DNA from: Antarctobacter aquimaris
GTDB taxonomy: Bacteria; Pseudomonadota; Alphaproteobacteria; Rhodobacterales; Rhodobacteraceae
Reading direction: 5' to 3'
NCBI RefSeq assembly: GCF_900184945.1
Contig: NZ_FXYF01000002.1
Span: forward strand, 186,001 to 250,000
DNA length: 64,000 nt
Position 1 is the stretch's first letter; each line of letters opens with the position of its first letter. The translations under genes were made by a program, and so were the position numbers. Shown in pieces: positions 1-9,044 of this stretch. Under the pieces are notes generated by a model. The model had not been told where the DNA came from and ran no database searches. It saw only the letters and a program-made list of their open reading frames with translations.

Positions 1-676
1 GTTTGCTACGGCGGCACAGTCCGGAACGATCTCCACCGTCTATACGCCACCGTCGTCAACCGCCGGCTTTACCGGCTCCGTGCTGGTCACGGAAAAAAGC
101 GTGCTGGACGGTTTCGTCTACGATGTCGACAACGCCACCAACGGGGATCTCATCGGCCTCGGCGTGTCGAACAACGGAACCTACCCCTACCTCTTCGGCC
201 CGGAGTCCAACGGTTACTACGGCTGCACCACCATTCCGGGCAGCCCCAGGGCGTGCTTCATCGGGATCAAGCTGGAAGCCGCGACATGGACCACGACGCT
301 GGTCAACGGCTACATCCGGCTGCCGACAGGAACCGACCTCAGCTTTGCCAACATCTTCGGCGACTTTCTGACCGCCTCGGGCGGCAATGACACGATCAAC
401 TGGTTCTGGGCCGTCGAAGGCACGATCCCGAGCCTGACCAAGGTCTACGACTTTTTCGGCTTTGTCGGCTACCAACCCGAGTCTTCGATCATTGGCGCCC
501 TGAGCAACGCCGACGGCGTCGCGTTCTTCACCGCCGGGCGGGCTGGCGTCGCACCTCCCCCCGTGCCGCTGCCGGGCGCCGGCTGGCTGATGATCGCCGG
601 CCTCGGCGGGATTGCCGCGCTGCGGCGCCGCGCCTCTTGGCGCGCGGATCGCGCTGCACCATATTGCGGGGCATGA
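1..676 (+). CDS. VPLPA-CTERM surface protein, 5'-truncated by window edge
   Basis: The frame is open from the left edge (first full codon at base 2), so the start lies outside the window; about 224 residues are visible. The body is Gly/Asn/Thr-rich with no recognised enzymatic motif. Near the end comes VPLPGAGWLMIAGLGG, a hydrophobic stretch and an Arg cluster (ALRRR). This is the layout of the VPLPA/PEP-CTERM sorting signal, which in this family is recognised by an exosortase at the inner membrane. The tail runs about 13 residues past the Arg cluster, longer than usual. The stop overlaps the next start by 4 bp (ATGA), so the two genes are probably co-translated. The true function is unknown. 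Confidence 0.8.
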   Translation, partial: FATAAQSGTISTVYTPPSSTAGFTGSVLVTEKSVLDGFVYDVDNATNGDLIGLGVSNNGTYPYLFGPESNGYYGCTTIPGSPRACFIGIKLEAATWTTTLVNGYIRLPTGTDLSFANIFGDFLTASGGNDTINWFWAVEGTIPSLTKVYDFFGFVGYQPESSIIGALSNADGVAFFTAGRAGVAPPPVPLPGAGWLMIAGLGGIAALRRRASWRADRAAPYCGA

Positions 677-1098
677 TCCAGCGCCTCCTTGCCCCCGCCC
701 TGCTTGCCTGTGCCATGGCCACACCGGCCCTGGCCGATCCCTGGGACCTGATCACCGCGATCGAATACTCGGAGACCGAGACCGAGACATCGTGGTCGGT
801 CAAAAAGACCGTGCCCGACGCCTTGCGCGCCATGGCGGGGGATTTCGAGATCACCGGCTACTACGTCCCGGTCGAGGCGCAGGCCTATGTCTCGACCTAC
901 CTGCTGGTGCCCGACCCGGCGGATTGCCCGTTCTGCGGCACGAATGGTTATGGCCCGGCGCTGGAGGTGGCCATGAAACGCCCGATGCCCGACGTGCCCG
1001 AGGCGACCCGGATCACCGTGCGCGGTACGCTGAATTTCGACGACAGCCCGGAAACCTATCGCGCCGTCTTTCTGACTGACGGCGTGCTGGTCGACTGA
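673..1098 (+). CDS. Small secreted protein with CPFC motif
   Basis: A 141-residue protein. The ATG at 673 is chosen because it overlaps the upstream stop and is followed directly by a signal peptide (MIQRLLAPALLACAMATPALA, cleavage near ALA-DP). The mature part contains FEITGYYVPVEAQ and a DCPFCG motif. This loosely resembles the DUF3299-type periplasmic family, in which a GYVVPL-like strand precedes a cysteine region, but the match is too weak to name. It is likely periplasmic, and the two Cys could bind metal or form a disulfide. It appears translationally coupled to the VPLPA-CTERM gene. Confidence 0.75.
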   Translation: MIQRLLAPALLACAMATPALADPWDLITAIEYSETETETSWSVKKTVPDALRAMAGDFEITGYYVPVEAQAYVSTYLLVPDPADCPFCGTNGYGPALEVAMKRPMPDVPEATRITVRGTLNFDDSPETYRAVFLTDGVLVD

Positions 1099-1131
1099 CC
1101 GGCAGGCCATCGGCCCCCGGCAGGCGGTAGT

Positions 1132-1153
1132 GGGGAGGCCGGGCGGCCTCCCC
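1132..1153. terminator. Hairpin between convergent genes
   Basis: A perfect 9-bp stem GGGGAGGCC / GGCCTCCCC with a GGGC tetraloop. It lies between the convergent ends of the small secreted protein (+) and the first OmpA-like gene (-), where a bidirectional terminator is expected. No long U-run follows on either strand. Confidence 0.65.
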
Positions 1154-1160
1154 TAGTGGC

Positions 1161-2792
1161 TTACCAGCCGTTCAGCAGCGGCGTGATGCGGCGCACGGCG
1201 GCGCGGCGGTTGGCGCGTTCGGCCTCTTGCGTCGGGATCAGCAGGTCACTTTCGCCGTACCCCTGCAACACCATGTTCTCCGGCGGCACGTCGAAATACT
1301 CGGTCAGCGCCAGTGCCACCGACTCGGCCCGCCGGTCCGACAGGGCCAGGTTGTAGGCATAACCCCCGGCGGCATCGGTGTGGCCCTCGATCAGAAAGAC
1401 CTCGCCGGGGTTGCGCAGGATCGCGTTGCGCAGGGCGTTGCCCAGCGTGGCCAGTTGTTCGGCCTGCTCGGCCCGGATCGCGGCCGAGTTCGTCTCGAAG
1501 GTAATGGTGTCGACCGTGATCTCGGGCACCAGGTGGCGCACCGCGTCGATGTTGCGGATCTGCGCCAGCGAAAAGGTCCGGTTCACCCCGGTGACGTTGC
1601 GCGCCTGCAAAGCGCGGGCCAGCTCTTCGGCCTCCGCGTTGCGATAGTCCACGCGGCTGCGGTCAGGGGCCGCGGGAAGCAGGTCGACCTGCACCGGGGC
1701 GCTGGTCTGCGTGTCGTCGAACAGCACGACCTCGTCGCCCCCCGGCAGCAGGCGGCTGCGGCGCAGCACGCGGCCATCGGCGGCGCGGATGGTCTCGACC
1801 ACGGTGCCGTCCTCGTAGGTGACGATGTTGCGAGTCGAGCCGTCGTCAAAGCGGATGGTCGACACCTCCGCCCCCGGACGGCGCAGCAGCACGTCGTCGT
1901 TGCGCAGCACGCGGACCTGGCCTTGCGGGTCCTCGACGACCACGCGGTCGCCGCTGTTGCTGACCACCTTGCCGCCATCCGACAGGACATGGTCCAGCAC
2001 CAGCGCGCCAAGACCCAGCAGCGCGACACCGGCCAGCGGGTCGATGCCGCCGTCGTCCTTGTCCGCCTTCTTCTTCTTTTTGTCCTTCTTCTTCACTTCG
2101 CCGGTGAGCGTGGTGTCGAAATCCTCGCTGGAGCGACGCACGTCGTCCCTGTCGACCGTCTCCTCGACCTTTTCACCGTCCCCACGCCCGGCGGCCGCGG
2201 CGGCGGCCGGGGCCTGCAACAGGCGCTGAAGCGCGTCGGCCTGCGCCTGCGGGTCCAGCGCCTCGGGTTCGGGCGCGGCGGGCAGAACGGCGGTCGGCTG
2301 CGGATCGGGCGCCTCGGTCACCGGCGGATTGGCGGCCACGTCCGGCTGGGGCGCCTCGGCCGGCGGCGACACCGGGGTCTCGGCCACATCCGGCTTGGGC
2401 GTCTCGGCGGGGGGCCGGGCCGGGATCTCGGCGGTGGGCTCCGGATCGAGCGCCTCGACGGGCGGCGTCAGCTTGTCGCGCAGGTCGTCTGCGGTGATCT
2501 CGTCGGCCTTGGGCTCGCCGTCCTTCTTCTTCTTGTCCTTCTTCTTGTTCTTGTCCTTGGTCTTGGCGCCCAGATCGGTCCCGGCGTCCTCACCGGCCGC
2601 CTCAAGCGCGCGCGCGATGGCGTCGCAGTCCATGTCGGTCGGCGGCGTGCCACCAACTGCGCAGACCTGCTGGAAAAGGCGCAACTGTTGCAGCTGTTCG
2701 GCGTCCAGAGCGCCGGCCTCCTGCGCGGTCGCCTGGCCACCAAGCACGAGGCTCATGACCCCGGCCGAAATCATCAATCTGCTGGGTTTCAT
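1161..2792 (-). CDS. OmpA-family protein with Lys/Pro-rich periplasmic region
   Basis: 543 residues. The ATG at 2792 has a strong upstream AAAGGA and starts a signal peptide (MKPSRLMISAGVMSLVLGG...ATAQ); more upstream in-frame starts add only non-homologous sequence. Order: signal peptide (1-24), Lys/Asp-rich segment (about 70-95, KDKNKKKDKKKKDGEP), Pro/Glu-rich spacer, a second Lys-rich run, a hydrophobic segment (GVALLGLGALVLDHVL), then the OmpA C-terminal peptidoglycan-binding domain with FETNSAAIR, EGHTDAAG, LSDRRAESVA and GYGESD motifs in roughly the last 120 residues. The family anchors the envelope to peptidoglycan. It is a tandem paralogue of the next minus-strand gene. Confidence 0.9.
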   Translation of the reverse strand: MKPSRLMISAGVMSLVLGGQATAQEAGALDAEQLQQLRLFQQVCAVGGTPPTDMDCDAIARALEAAGEDAGTDLGAKTKDKNKKKDKKKKDGEPKADEITADDLRDKLTPPVEALDPEPTAEIPARPPAETPKPDVAETPVSPPAEAPQPDVAANPPVTEAPDPQPTAVLPAAPEPEALDPQAQADALQRLLQAPAAAAAAGRGDGEKVEETVDRDDVRRSSEDFDTTLTGEVKKKDKKKKKADKDDGGIDPLAGVALLGLGALVLDHVLSDGGKVVSNSGDRVVVEDPQGQVRVLRNDDVLLRRPGAEVSTIRFDDGSTRNIVTYEDGTVVETIRAADGRVLRRSRLLPGGDEVVLFDDTQTSAPVQVDLLPAAPDRSRVDYRNAEAEELARALQARNVTGVNRTFSLAQIRNIDAVRHLVPEITVDTITFETNSAAIRAEQAEQLATLGNALRNAILRNPGEVFLIEGHTDAAGGYAYNLALSDRRAESVALALTEYFDVPPENMVLQGYGESDLLIPTQEAERANRRAAVRRITPLLNGW

Positions 2793-2896
2793 CGCGGTTT
2801 CCTTTCGCTCTGCCCGTAATCGAGTCACGATGATAACGTCTTGCGCGCCGAGAGGTTGCAGCACCTGCAAGCCCGGCCGCCCCGCTCGGCGAAACA

Positions 2897-2923
2897 CCGC
2901 CTGCCCCGGTGCGGGACAGGCGG
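2897..2923 (-). terminator. Probable terminator of second OmpA-like gene
   Basis: Stem CCGCCTG-CCC / GGG-A-CAGGCGG with one bulged base, located between the stop of the 2953-4560 gene and the start of the 1161-2792 gene, both transcribed leftward. On the minus strand it is followed by TGTTTC, a poor U-tract, so termination may be partial. Confidence 0.55.
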
Positions 2924-2952
2924 TTTGTGGCGGGTTGCCGCTGGGGACAGGA

Positions 2953-4560
2953 TCACAACTCGGTCAGCAGGGGCGTGATGCGGCGCACCGCAGCGCGGCG
3001 GTTGGCCTGTTCGTCCGCCTCGGTCGGGATCAGCAGCGCGTCTTCGCCATAGCCTTGCAGAACCATGTTCTGCGGCGGCACGCCGAAATATTCGATCAGC
3101 GCCAGTGCCACCGATTCCGCGCGCCGGTCGGACAGGCCCATGTTGTAGGCCCGATCGCCCACCGCGTCGGTGTGGCCCTCGACCAGGAACATCTCGCGCG
3201 GGTTCTTCGAGATCGCCTCGATCATCGCGTAGCCAAGCGCGGCCAGCTCCTCGGCCTCCTCGGGGCGGATCGCGGCGGAACCGCTGGCGAAATGGATGTT
3301 GTCGATGTTGATCTCGGGCACCAGCTGGCGCACCGCGTCGATGTCGCGGATCTGCGCCAGCGAAAAGGTCCGCCCCGCCTCGACCGAGGCCTGCATCGCC
3401 ATCGCCTCGGACATGTCGCTGTCGCTGCGGTAGGTCACCACCTGCCGGGCGGGAGCCGGCGGCAGTTCGTTGACCATGACCGTCTGGCTGGGGCTGGTGT
3501 CGTCGAACAGCACGACCTCGGACCCGTCCGACATGATCATGGAACGGCGCATGACCGTGCCATCGGGCGCGACGATGGTTTCGACCTGGGTGCCGTCCTG
3601 GTACATCATCATGTTGCGGGTCGAGCCGTCCTGGAACTGAAAGCTCTGCACCTGCGTGCCCGGTCGCGCCATCAGCACGTCGTCGTTGCGCAGCACGCGC
3701 AGCACGCCGTTGTTCTCGACCACCATGCGGTCGCCAAAGTTGCTCACGACGCTGTCGCCCGGGCTCAGCACCTTGCCCAGGTCGACGCGCTTGTAGTCGA
3801 TCGCACCGGGACCGCCGGCGACCCGCCCGGCAAAGTCTTGCGACGACAGGCGGACATCGGCCTCGGTCAGGGTCTGGTCGATCACCTTGACCGCGCCGTC
3901 GCCCAGCCCGGCCGCGCTGGCGGCGGCAACGGCGACATCGCGCAGCGCCACGAGGTCGGCCTGCGCCTGCCCCGGATCGAGGCGGACCACCGGACCGGCG
4001 GGCAGGCGTCCCGGGTTGGCCGGCAAGAGCACCACGTCGGCACCGGGGGCGACCGTATTCAGCTCTGCCGCCAGCTTCTTGCGCAGGTCGTCCACGCTGA
4101 CGGCACCGGCGGGCGGATTCGGCCCGGTCGACGGGGTAACCACCACGCGCGGCCCGGTGGTGGTGCCCGGGTTGACCACGATGCGCGGCGGCGCGATCTT
4201 GATGCCCGGGCTGGGCGTGGGCGTCACGACCCGCACGTCCGGCACGTCAACACGCGGTGTCACCTGTTTCGGAACAATCACTTGGGCGGGCACGGTGATC
4301 CGGGGCGTGGTGACCTGGACATCGGGCTTGATGACCTGCACCTGCGGCGCCACCCGGACCGTCGGGGTCGGGCTGACCTGCGGTGCGATCTTGACGGCGG
4401 GCGCAGTCTGGATGGTTCTTGAGGGGGCGTCGGTGTCGCACTTGATGCCAAGCGCGGGACCGCACAGCACCCGCAGGTCGATGCTCTGGGCCGAGAGGGC
4501 GGCGGGAAGCGTGGCCGACAGGACGCCAAGAGCGGCCGTGGCAAGCAGGAAGCGTTTCAT
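2953..4560 (-). CDS. OmpA-family protein, tandem paralogue
   Basis: 535 residues starting with a clear signal peptide (MKRFLLATAALGVLSATLPAALSAQ). A long Val/Pro-rich N-terminal half follows, with recurrent PRV/PQV-type repeats. The central segment SVVSNFGDRMVVENNG...LRVLRNDDVLMARPG and the C-terminal OmpA domain (FASGSAAIRPEEAEELAALG, VEGHTDAVGD, LSDRRAESVALALIEYFGVP, ANRRAAVRRITPLL) align closely with the downstream neighbour. The N-terminal halves do not align. It is predicted to be in the outer membrane or periplasm and to bind peptidoglycan. The two genes look like an old tandem duplication in which only the repeat-rich linkers diverged. Confidence 0.9.
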   Translation of the reverse strand: MKRFLLATAALGVLSATLPAALSAQSIDLRVLCGPALGIKCDTDAPSRTIQTAPAVKIAPQVSPTPTVRVAPQVQVIKPDVQVTTPRITVPAQVIVPKQVTPRVDVPDVRVVTPTPSPGIKIAPPRIVVNPGTTTGPRVVVTPSTGPNPPAGAVSVDDLRKKLAAELNTVAPGADVVLLPANPGRLPAGPVVRLDPGQAQADLVALRDVAVAAASAAGLGDGAVKVIDQTLTEADVRLSSQDFAGRVAGGPGAIDYKRVDLGKVLSPGDSVVSNFGDRMVVENNGVLRVLRNDDVLMARPGTQVQSFQFQDGSTRNMMMYQDGTQVETIVAPDGTVMRRSMIMSDGSEVVLFDDTSPSQTVMVNELPPAPARQVVTYRSDSDMSEAMAMQASVEAGRTFSLAQIRDIDAVRQLVPEINIDNIHFASGSAAIRPEEAEELAALGYAMIEAISKNPREMFLVEGHTDAVGDRAYNMGLSDRRAESVALALIEYFGVPPQNMVLQGYGEDALLIPTEADEQANRRAAVRRITPLLTEL

Positions 4561-4877
4561 GGACTGGTCCTTTCCATCAGGCAGGGACGGCGTTCCGAAT
4601 ATGTCGCGCGGAGGGCAAGGCGGCCGGCTTCCTTGTCGTGACCCGGCCTTGGGGACCGGGGACGCCGGGCGGGATACGTCCCTTTCCGCAACGTCATCAA
4701 ACCCCGATCACCGAGTCCCGGCAACGGAGGTATTCCTCACCTGCCGCGCCAAGGCGGACGGAAAGACACGGCCGGACACCCTTGACCTGCCCGCGGATTG
4801 ACGGGGTGCTCACCAAATGTCATGATTCGCGGTATAAAAGTCGGGAGCATACCCGGCGTATGGGCAGACGAGCAGAG
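4561..4877. promoter_or_regulatory. Divergent intergenic region with candidate promoter
   Basis: About 317 bp without a gene between the second OmpA-like gene (-) and the glycosyltransferase operon (+). A weak sigma-70-like pair can be drawn at 4798-4803 (TTGACG) and 4821-4826 (CATGAT) with 17-bp spacing, followed by an AT-rich GGTATAAAAG at 4831-4840. The assignment is speculative. Nothing else was seen here. Confidence 0.3.
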
Positions 4878-5945
4878 ATGTCACCGACCGAAGCGGGCGC
4901 CGGAAGGCGCATAACCGCTGTCACTTGCGTCAAGAACGAAGGCCCGTTCCTGCTGGAATGGATCGCCTTCCACCGTCTGCTGGGCGTGACGGATTTCCTG
5001 TTCTATTCCAACGACTGCACCGATGGCACCGACCGGCTGCTGGACGCGCTGGCCGCCCGCCCGCGCCACGAGGCCGGCCGCGTGATGCACCTGCCCAACC
5101 CCGCCGAGGGGCGCAACTACCAGATGGAGGCGCTCAAGGATGCGGGCCGGCAACCGCTGGTGCGCGAGGCGGACTGGGTCTGGATCGCCGATGTCGACGA
5201 GTTCCTGAACATCCACGTCGGCGATCACGGCATTTCCGCGCTGATCGACGCCTGCGGCGATCCGCAGGCCATCTCGATCCCGTTCCAGTTCTTCGCCAAC
5301 GATGGCGTGCGCGACTTCGTCGACCGCCCGGTGATCGCGCAGTTCACCCGCTCGCACAATCCCGACATCTGGTGCGCCGAGACGGCGATCGAGGTCAAGT
5401 CGCTGGTCCGGCGCGACTTTCCGCTGCAATACTACGGCGCGCACCGGCCGTTCTTTCGCAAGAAGCTGGCGCCCGATAGGCACCCGGTCTGGACCGATGC
5501 CTCCGGGCGCAAGGTCCCGCCGAAGTTCCTGACCGCCGACAACCCGCGCCGCATCCGCAAGTTTCCCGCCGCCGGTGCCCGCGAGTTTGCCACGCTGAAC
5601 CACTACGCCCTGCGCTCGCTCGACAGCTACCTCGTCAAGAACGACCGGGGCGACGTCAACCGCGAGGGGCGCGTGTTCGATGACACCTACTGGCGCGAAC
5701 GCAACGACGCCGCCTGGCAGGACGACAGCATCCTGCGTCACCTGCCCGCGCTGACCCGGGCGCTGGAGGCGCTGAAGCAGGACCCCGAGATCGCCCGCCT
5801 GCACGGCGACTGCGTGCGCCTGCACCGCGAACGGCGCGATGCGCTGATGTTGCAGCCCGAGTTCGCGCAGATGTACGCGCATCTCTCCGCCCTGCCCGCC
5901 CTGCCGCCCGGCGAGGCCGAATTGATCGAGGCGCTGGGGCTATGA
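4878..5945 (+). CDS. Family 2 glycosyltransferase (PF13704-like), first of three paralogues
   Basis: 355 residues from ATG 4878; an in-frame ATG at 4860 is an alternative with a GGGAG at longer spacing. The N-terminus ITAVTCVKNEGPFLLEW begins the nucleotide-sugar binding fold, followed by YSNDCTDGTD, the metal-binding acidic motif DVDEFLNI, and LNHYALRSLDSYLVK near the C-terminus. All are shared with the paralogues at 6682 and 9868. No signal peptide or membrane segment, so it is probably cytoplasmic or membrane-associated. It opens a run of ATGA/GTGA-coupled genes. The acceptor is unknown; exopolysaccharide, capsule or protein glycosylation are possible. Confidence 0.85.
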   Translation: MSPTEAGAGRRITAVTCVKNEGPFLLEWIAFHRLLGVTDFLFYSNDCTDGTDRLLDALAARPRHEAGRVMHLPNPAEGRNYQMEALKDAGRQPLVREADWVWIADVDEFLNIHVGDHGISALIDACGDPQAISIPFQFFANDGVRDFVDRPVIAQFTRSHNPDIWCAETAIEVKSLVRRDFPLQYYGAHRPFFRKKLAPDRHPVWTDASGRKVPPKFLTADNPRRIRKFPAAGAREFATLNHYALRSLDSYLVKNDRGDVNREGRVFDDTYWRERNDAAWQDDSILRHLPALTRALEALKQDPEIARLHGDCVRLHRERRDALMLQPEFAQMYAHLSALPALPPGEAELIEALGL

Positions 5946-6685
5946 GCGATCTCCGGGTCAAGCTGGTCAACCTCGGGCTGCCCAAGACGGGCACCACCAC
6001 GCTGCATCATGCGCTGGTGCAGGCCGGCTGGCGCGCCGCCGATCACAAGGTGCGCCGCATCCACGCGCGCGACCCCGGGCTGGGCGGCACCGCCATCGCG
6101 CGGCAGCTCTACAACGGCTACTTTGAGAACGGCGATCCCTTTGCCCATCTCGACGGGCTCTACGACGCGCTGACCGAGATCAGCGTGCTGAACCCGACCG
6201 CCTCGCTCTGGCCGCAGTGCGACTACGCGCTGATCAAGGCGATGCGCCTGGCCCGCCCCGGCATGCTGTTCGTCGCCACCTGGCGCCCGGCGGCCGAGAT
6301 TTCCGACAGCATGCGCCGCTGGGGCAACCTGGGCACCGACCGGCTGCCCGCCGGGGCGATCCCCGGCCTGCCCGAAGGCTACGGCGACACCGATGCGCAG
6401 CGCATCCGCTGGATCGAAGGGCATTACGCCATGCTGCGTGACCTCTTTGGCGAGGACCCGCGCTACCTGGAATTGCCGGTCGGCGCGGACGACGCGCGCG
6501 ACCTTCTGGCCGCGCACACCGGGCTGGACCTGCCGTGGTGGGGCAAACTCAACGAGAACACCGGCGAGACGCCGCAAGAACGACCAAAGACCAAGAGCAA
6601 GACCGGGGACCGGCCCAAGGACGGGCCGCACCGCAGGCGGAAGAGCACAAAGAACAAGGCCGAAAAGGCACGAGGGGCAGCGTGA
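5942..6685 (+). CDS. Sulfotransferase-like protein with basic C-terminal tail
   Basis: 247 residues; the start overlaps the upstream stop by 4 bp. VKLVNLGLPKTGTTTLHHAL contains the PKTGTTT loop that binds the 5'-phosphate of PAPS in sulfotransferases. A typical second region (FVATWRPAAEISDSMRRWG) would supply the 3'-phosphate-binding Arg/Ser. The predicted role is sulfuryl transfer from PAPS to a carbohydrate or lipid acceptor, fitting its place among glycosyltransferases. The last roughly 40 residues are a Lys/Arg-rich tail absent from the core fold, perhaps for membrane or polymer association. Confidence 0.8.
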   Translation: MSDLRVKLVNLGLPKTGTTTLHHALVQAGWRAADHKVRRIHARDPGLGGTAIARQLYNGYFENGDPFAHLDGLYDALTEISVLNPTASLWPQCDYALIKAMRLARPGMLFVATWRPAAEISDSMRRWGNLGTDRLPAGAIPGLPEGYGDTDAQRIRWIEGHYAMLRDLFGEDPRYLELPVGADDARDLLAAHTGLDLPWWGKLNENTGETPQERPKTKSKTGDRPKDGPHRRRKSTKNKAEKARGAA

Positions 6686-9042
6686 CACGGATCATCCTAC
6701 ACATCGGGCCCGACGGCCCGTCCAGCGACCGGATACAGCGTATCCTCGAGGCAAAACGCGACCGCCTGGCCGAGGAGGGCGTCCTGTATGCCCGCAGCCC
6801 CGGGTCGCGCAACCACACGCGCCTGTTCATGGCGGTCAGCGACCCGGACAACGCCGATGCCCTGCGCTTCAACCGCGGCGTCTATCTGCCGGAAAAACAG
6901 GCCGAACTGCGTGACGAAGTCGCCCGCCAACTGGCGCAGGAGGTCGAGCGCGCGCAGCCGCAGACGCTGATCCTGTCGGCGCACCAACTGGGCACCGCGC
7001 TGGCCTCGCGCGACGAGCTGGAGCGGCTGAAGGCGCTGCTGGCACCGATCTCTCAGGACATCCGCATCTTGGGCTGGCTGGACGAACCGGCCCGCGCCCT
7101 GGTCGCGCGCTACGGCGCGCAGGTGCTGGACGGGCGCGCCCGCGCGCTGGACCTGGAACTGGGATTGCTGGAGGCGCGTGATTTCTGGGAGGCGGCGCTG
7201 GACACCCGCCCCGCCAGCGCGCCGCTGGCAGGCCTGTTCCCCGAGGTGCAGGGCGCGAACTTCTGGCTGGATTACAGACGGTTGCAGGCGGAATGGGAGG
7301 TAGTCTTTGGCCCCGGCAGCGTTGCCTACCGGTCCGTCAACCGCGATGTGCTGTGGTCCGAGGACGCGACGGACGAGCTGCGCGCCGCCTTCGGCATCGA
7401 CGCCCAGATCGGCAAGGCCGAACCCGAGGACCCGCCCCTGCTGCCCTCCGCCGCCTGGCTGACCCGCTGCCGCCAGTTCAACGACGCCGTGCTGCGGCTG
7501 CTGGACCGGCAGGACATCCTGTTGCCGCGCCCGCTCTGGCGCAAGCTGCTGGGTGAGATCAAGGTGCCCGGCGGCCCGATCCTCGCGGGCGCGCTGTCGG
7601 CGCTGTCGATGCGCTTCGAGGACGACATCGCCGCGCTCTGCGCCGAACATGACGGCATGACCCCCGAGGACATGGAGGCCGACCCGATCTGCGGCGACTG
7701 GACAGAGGCCGACCCGACGCGCGGCTTCCGCGCGACGCAGTACCTGATGGCCTTCCGCTGGCGCATCGCCGCCGCCGACAAGGAAGAACGCGCCGCCAAA
7801 CCGGCCGAGATCGCCGACCTGACCGGCACCGAGCCGCCCGAGCAGGACACGGTCGAGCTGACCGAGGCCGCGCAAGAGACCCTGCCACCGCAAGCGCAGA
7901 AGAACTTTGTCCGCCTGCAAGGCTCTCCCTACGCGCCGCACAACAAGCTGGGTCGCGTGAACGAGGAAGAACTGGCCGCCGCCTTCCCGCCCGTCCCGCG
8001 CCGCGTGCTGCCCGAAGGCGCCACCGGCAATGTCATCGTCGGCTGCATGAAGAACGAAGGCCCCTACATCCTGGAATGGATCGCCTATCACCGCTGTGTC
8101 GGCTTTGACAATTTCCTGATCTACACCAACGACTGTTCCGACGGCACGGTCGAGATCCTGGAGCGGTTGCAGGCGTTGGGCGTGCTGCAACACCGCGATA
8201 ACAGCAAGTGGACGGGCAAGTCGCCGCAGCAACACGCGCTGGACGCAGCCCTGGAAGAGGACGTGATCCGCAACGCCGACTGGATCGCGCACATCGACGT
8301 GGACGAATTCGTCAACATCCGCTGCGGCAACGGCACGCTGGCCGATGTCTTTGACCGGGTGCCGGAGGCCACCAACATCGCCATGACCTGGCGGCTGTTC
8401 GGCCACAACGGCGTGCGCCGGTTGCAGGACCGTTTCGTCATCGAGCAATTTGACACCTGCGCGCCTAAATACTGCCCCAAGCCGCACACCGTCTGGGGCT
8501 TCAAGACGCTGTTCCGCAACATCGGCGCCTACGAAAAGATCAGCTGCCACCGGCCGAACAAGCTGGCCGAGGGCTATGAGGACCGGGTGAAATGGGTCAA
8601 CGGCTCGGGCAAGGACATGACCTCGGCCGCGCTCAAGAACGGCTGGCGCAGTTCCAAGCGGACCATCGGCTATGACCTGATCCAGCTCAACCATTACGCG
8701 CTGCGTTCGGCCGAGAGTTTCCTGATCAAGCGGCAGCGGGGCCGCGCCCTGCACGTCGACCGCAACATCGGGCTGAACTACTGGATCCGCATGGACTGGT
8801 CGGTCCACCGCGACATCACCATCAAGCGCAACATCCCCCGCGTCCGCGCCGAGGTCGACCGGCTGATGAAGGACGAGGCCCTGCGCGCCGCGCATCACCG
8901 GGCGCTGGAATGGCACCGCGCCAAGGCCGCCGAACTGCACGGCATGCCCGAGTTCGCCGATCTCTACCGCCAGGCGCTGGCGCTGGAACTGACCGAAACC
9001 GAGCGCGTGGCCTATGCCCTGGCGCTGGACATGGAGACCTGA
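6682..9042 (+). CDS. Two-domain protein: degenerate sulfotransferase-like N-terminus fused to family 2 glycosyltransferase
   Basis: 786 residues. The start is GTG 6682, which overlaps the previous stop (GTGA) and has AGGGG just upstream; starts further upstream lie inside the preceding gene. The N-terminal part begins IILHIGPDGPSSDRIQRIL, the position where related proteins carry LHIG-PKTGT; here the phosphate loop is lost. It continues with helical, charged sequence to about residue 440. The C-terminal 330 residues are the glycosyltransferase: IVGCMKNEGPYILEWIAYH, YTNDCSDGTVEIL, HIDVDEFVNI, LNHYALRSAESFLIK. Only this copy of the three paralogues is fused. The N-terminal domain may act in substrate recognition. 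Confidence 0.8.
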   Translation: MTRIILHIGPDGPSSDRIQRILEAKRDRLAEEGVLYARSPGSRNHTRLFMAVSDPDNADALRFNRGVYLPEKQAELRDEVARQLAQEVERAQPQTLILSAHQLGTALASRDELERLKALLAPISQDIRILGWLDEPARALVARYGAQVLDGRARALDLELGLLEARDFWEAALDTRPASAPLAGLFPEVQGANFWLDYRRLQAEWEVVFGPGSVAYRSVNRDVLWSEDATDELRAAFGIDAQIGKAEPEDPPLLPSAAWLTRCRQFNDAVLRLLDRQDILLPRPLWRKLLGEIKVPGGPILAGALSALSMRFEDDIAALCAEHDGMTPEDMEADPICGDWTEADPTRGFRATQYLMAFRWRIAAADKEERAAKPAEIADLTGTEPPEQDTVELTEAAQETLPPQAQKNFVRLQGSPYAPHNKLGRVNEEELAAAFPPVPRRVLPEGATGNVIVGCMKNEGPYILEWIAYHRCVGFDNFLIYTNDCSDGTVEILERLQALGVLQHRDNSKWTGKSPQQHALDAALEEDVIRNADWIAHIDVDEFVNIRCGNGTLADVFDRVPEATNIAMTWRLFGHNGVRRLQDRFVIEQFDTCAPKYCPKPHTVWGFKTLFRNIGAYEKISCHRPNKLAEGYEDRVKWVNGSGKDMTSAALKNGWRSSKRTIGYDLIQLNHYALRSAESFLIKRQRGRALHVDRNIGLNYWIRMDWSVHRDITIKRNIPRVRAEVDRLMKDEALRAAHHRALEWHRAKAAELHGMPEFADLYRQALALELTETERVAYALALDMET

Positions 9043-9044
9043 CG

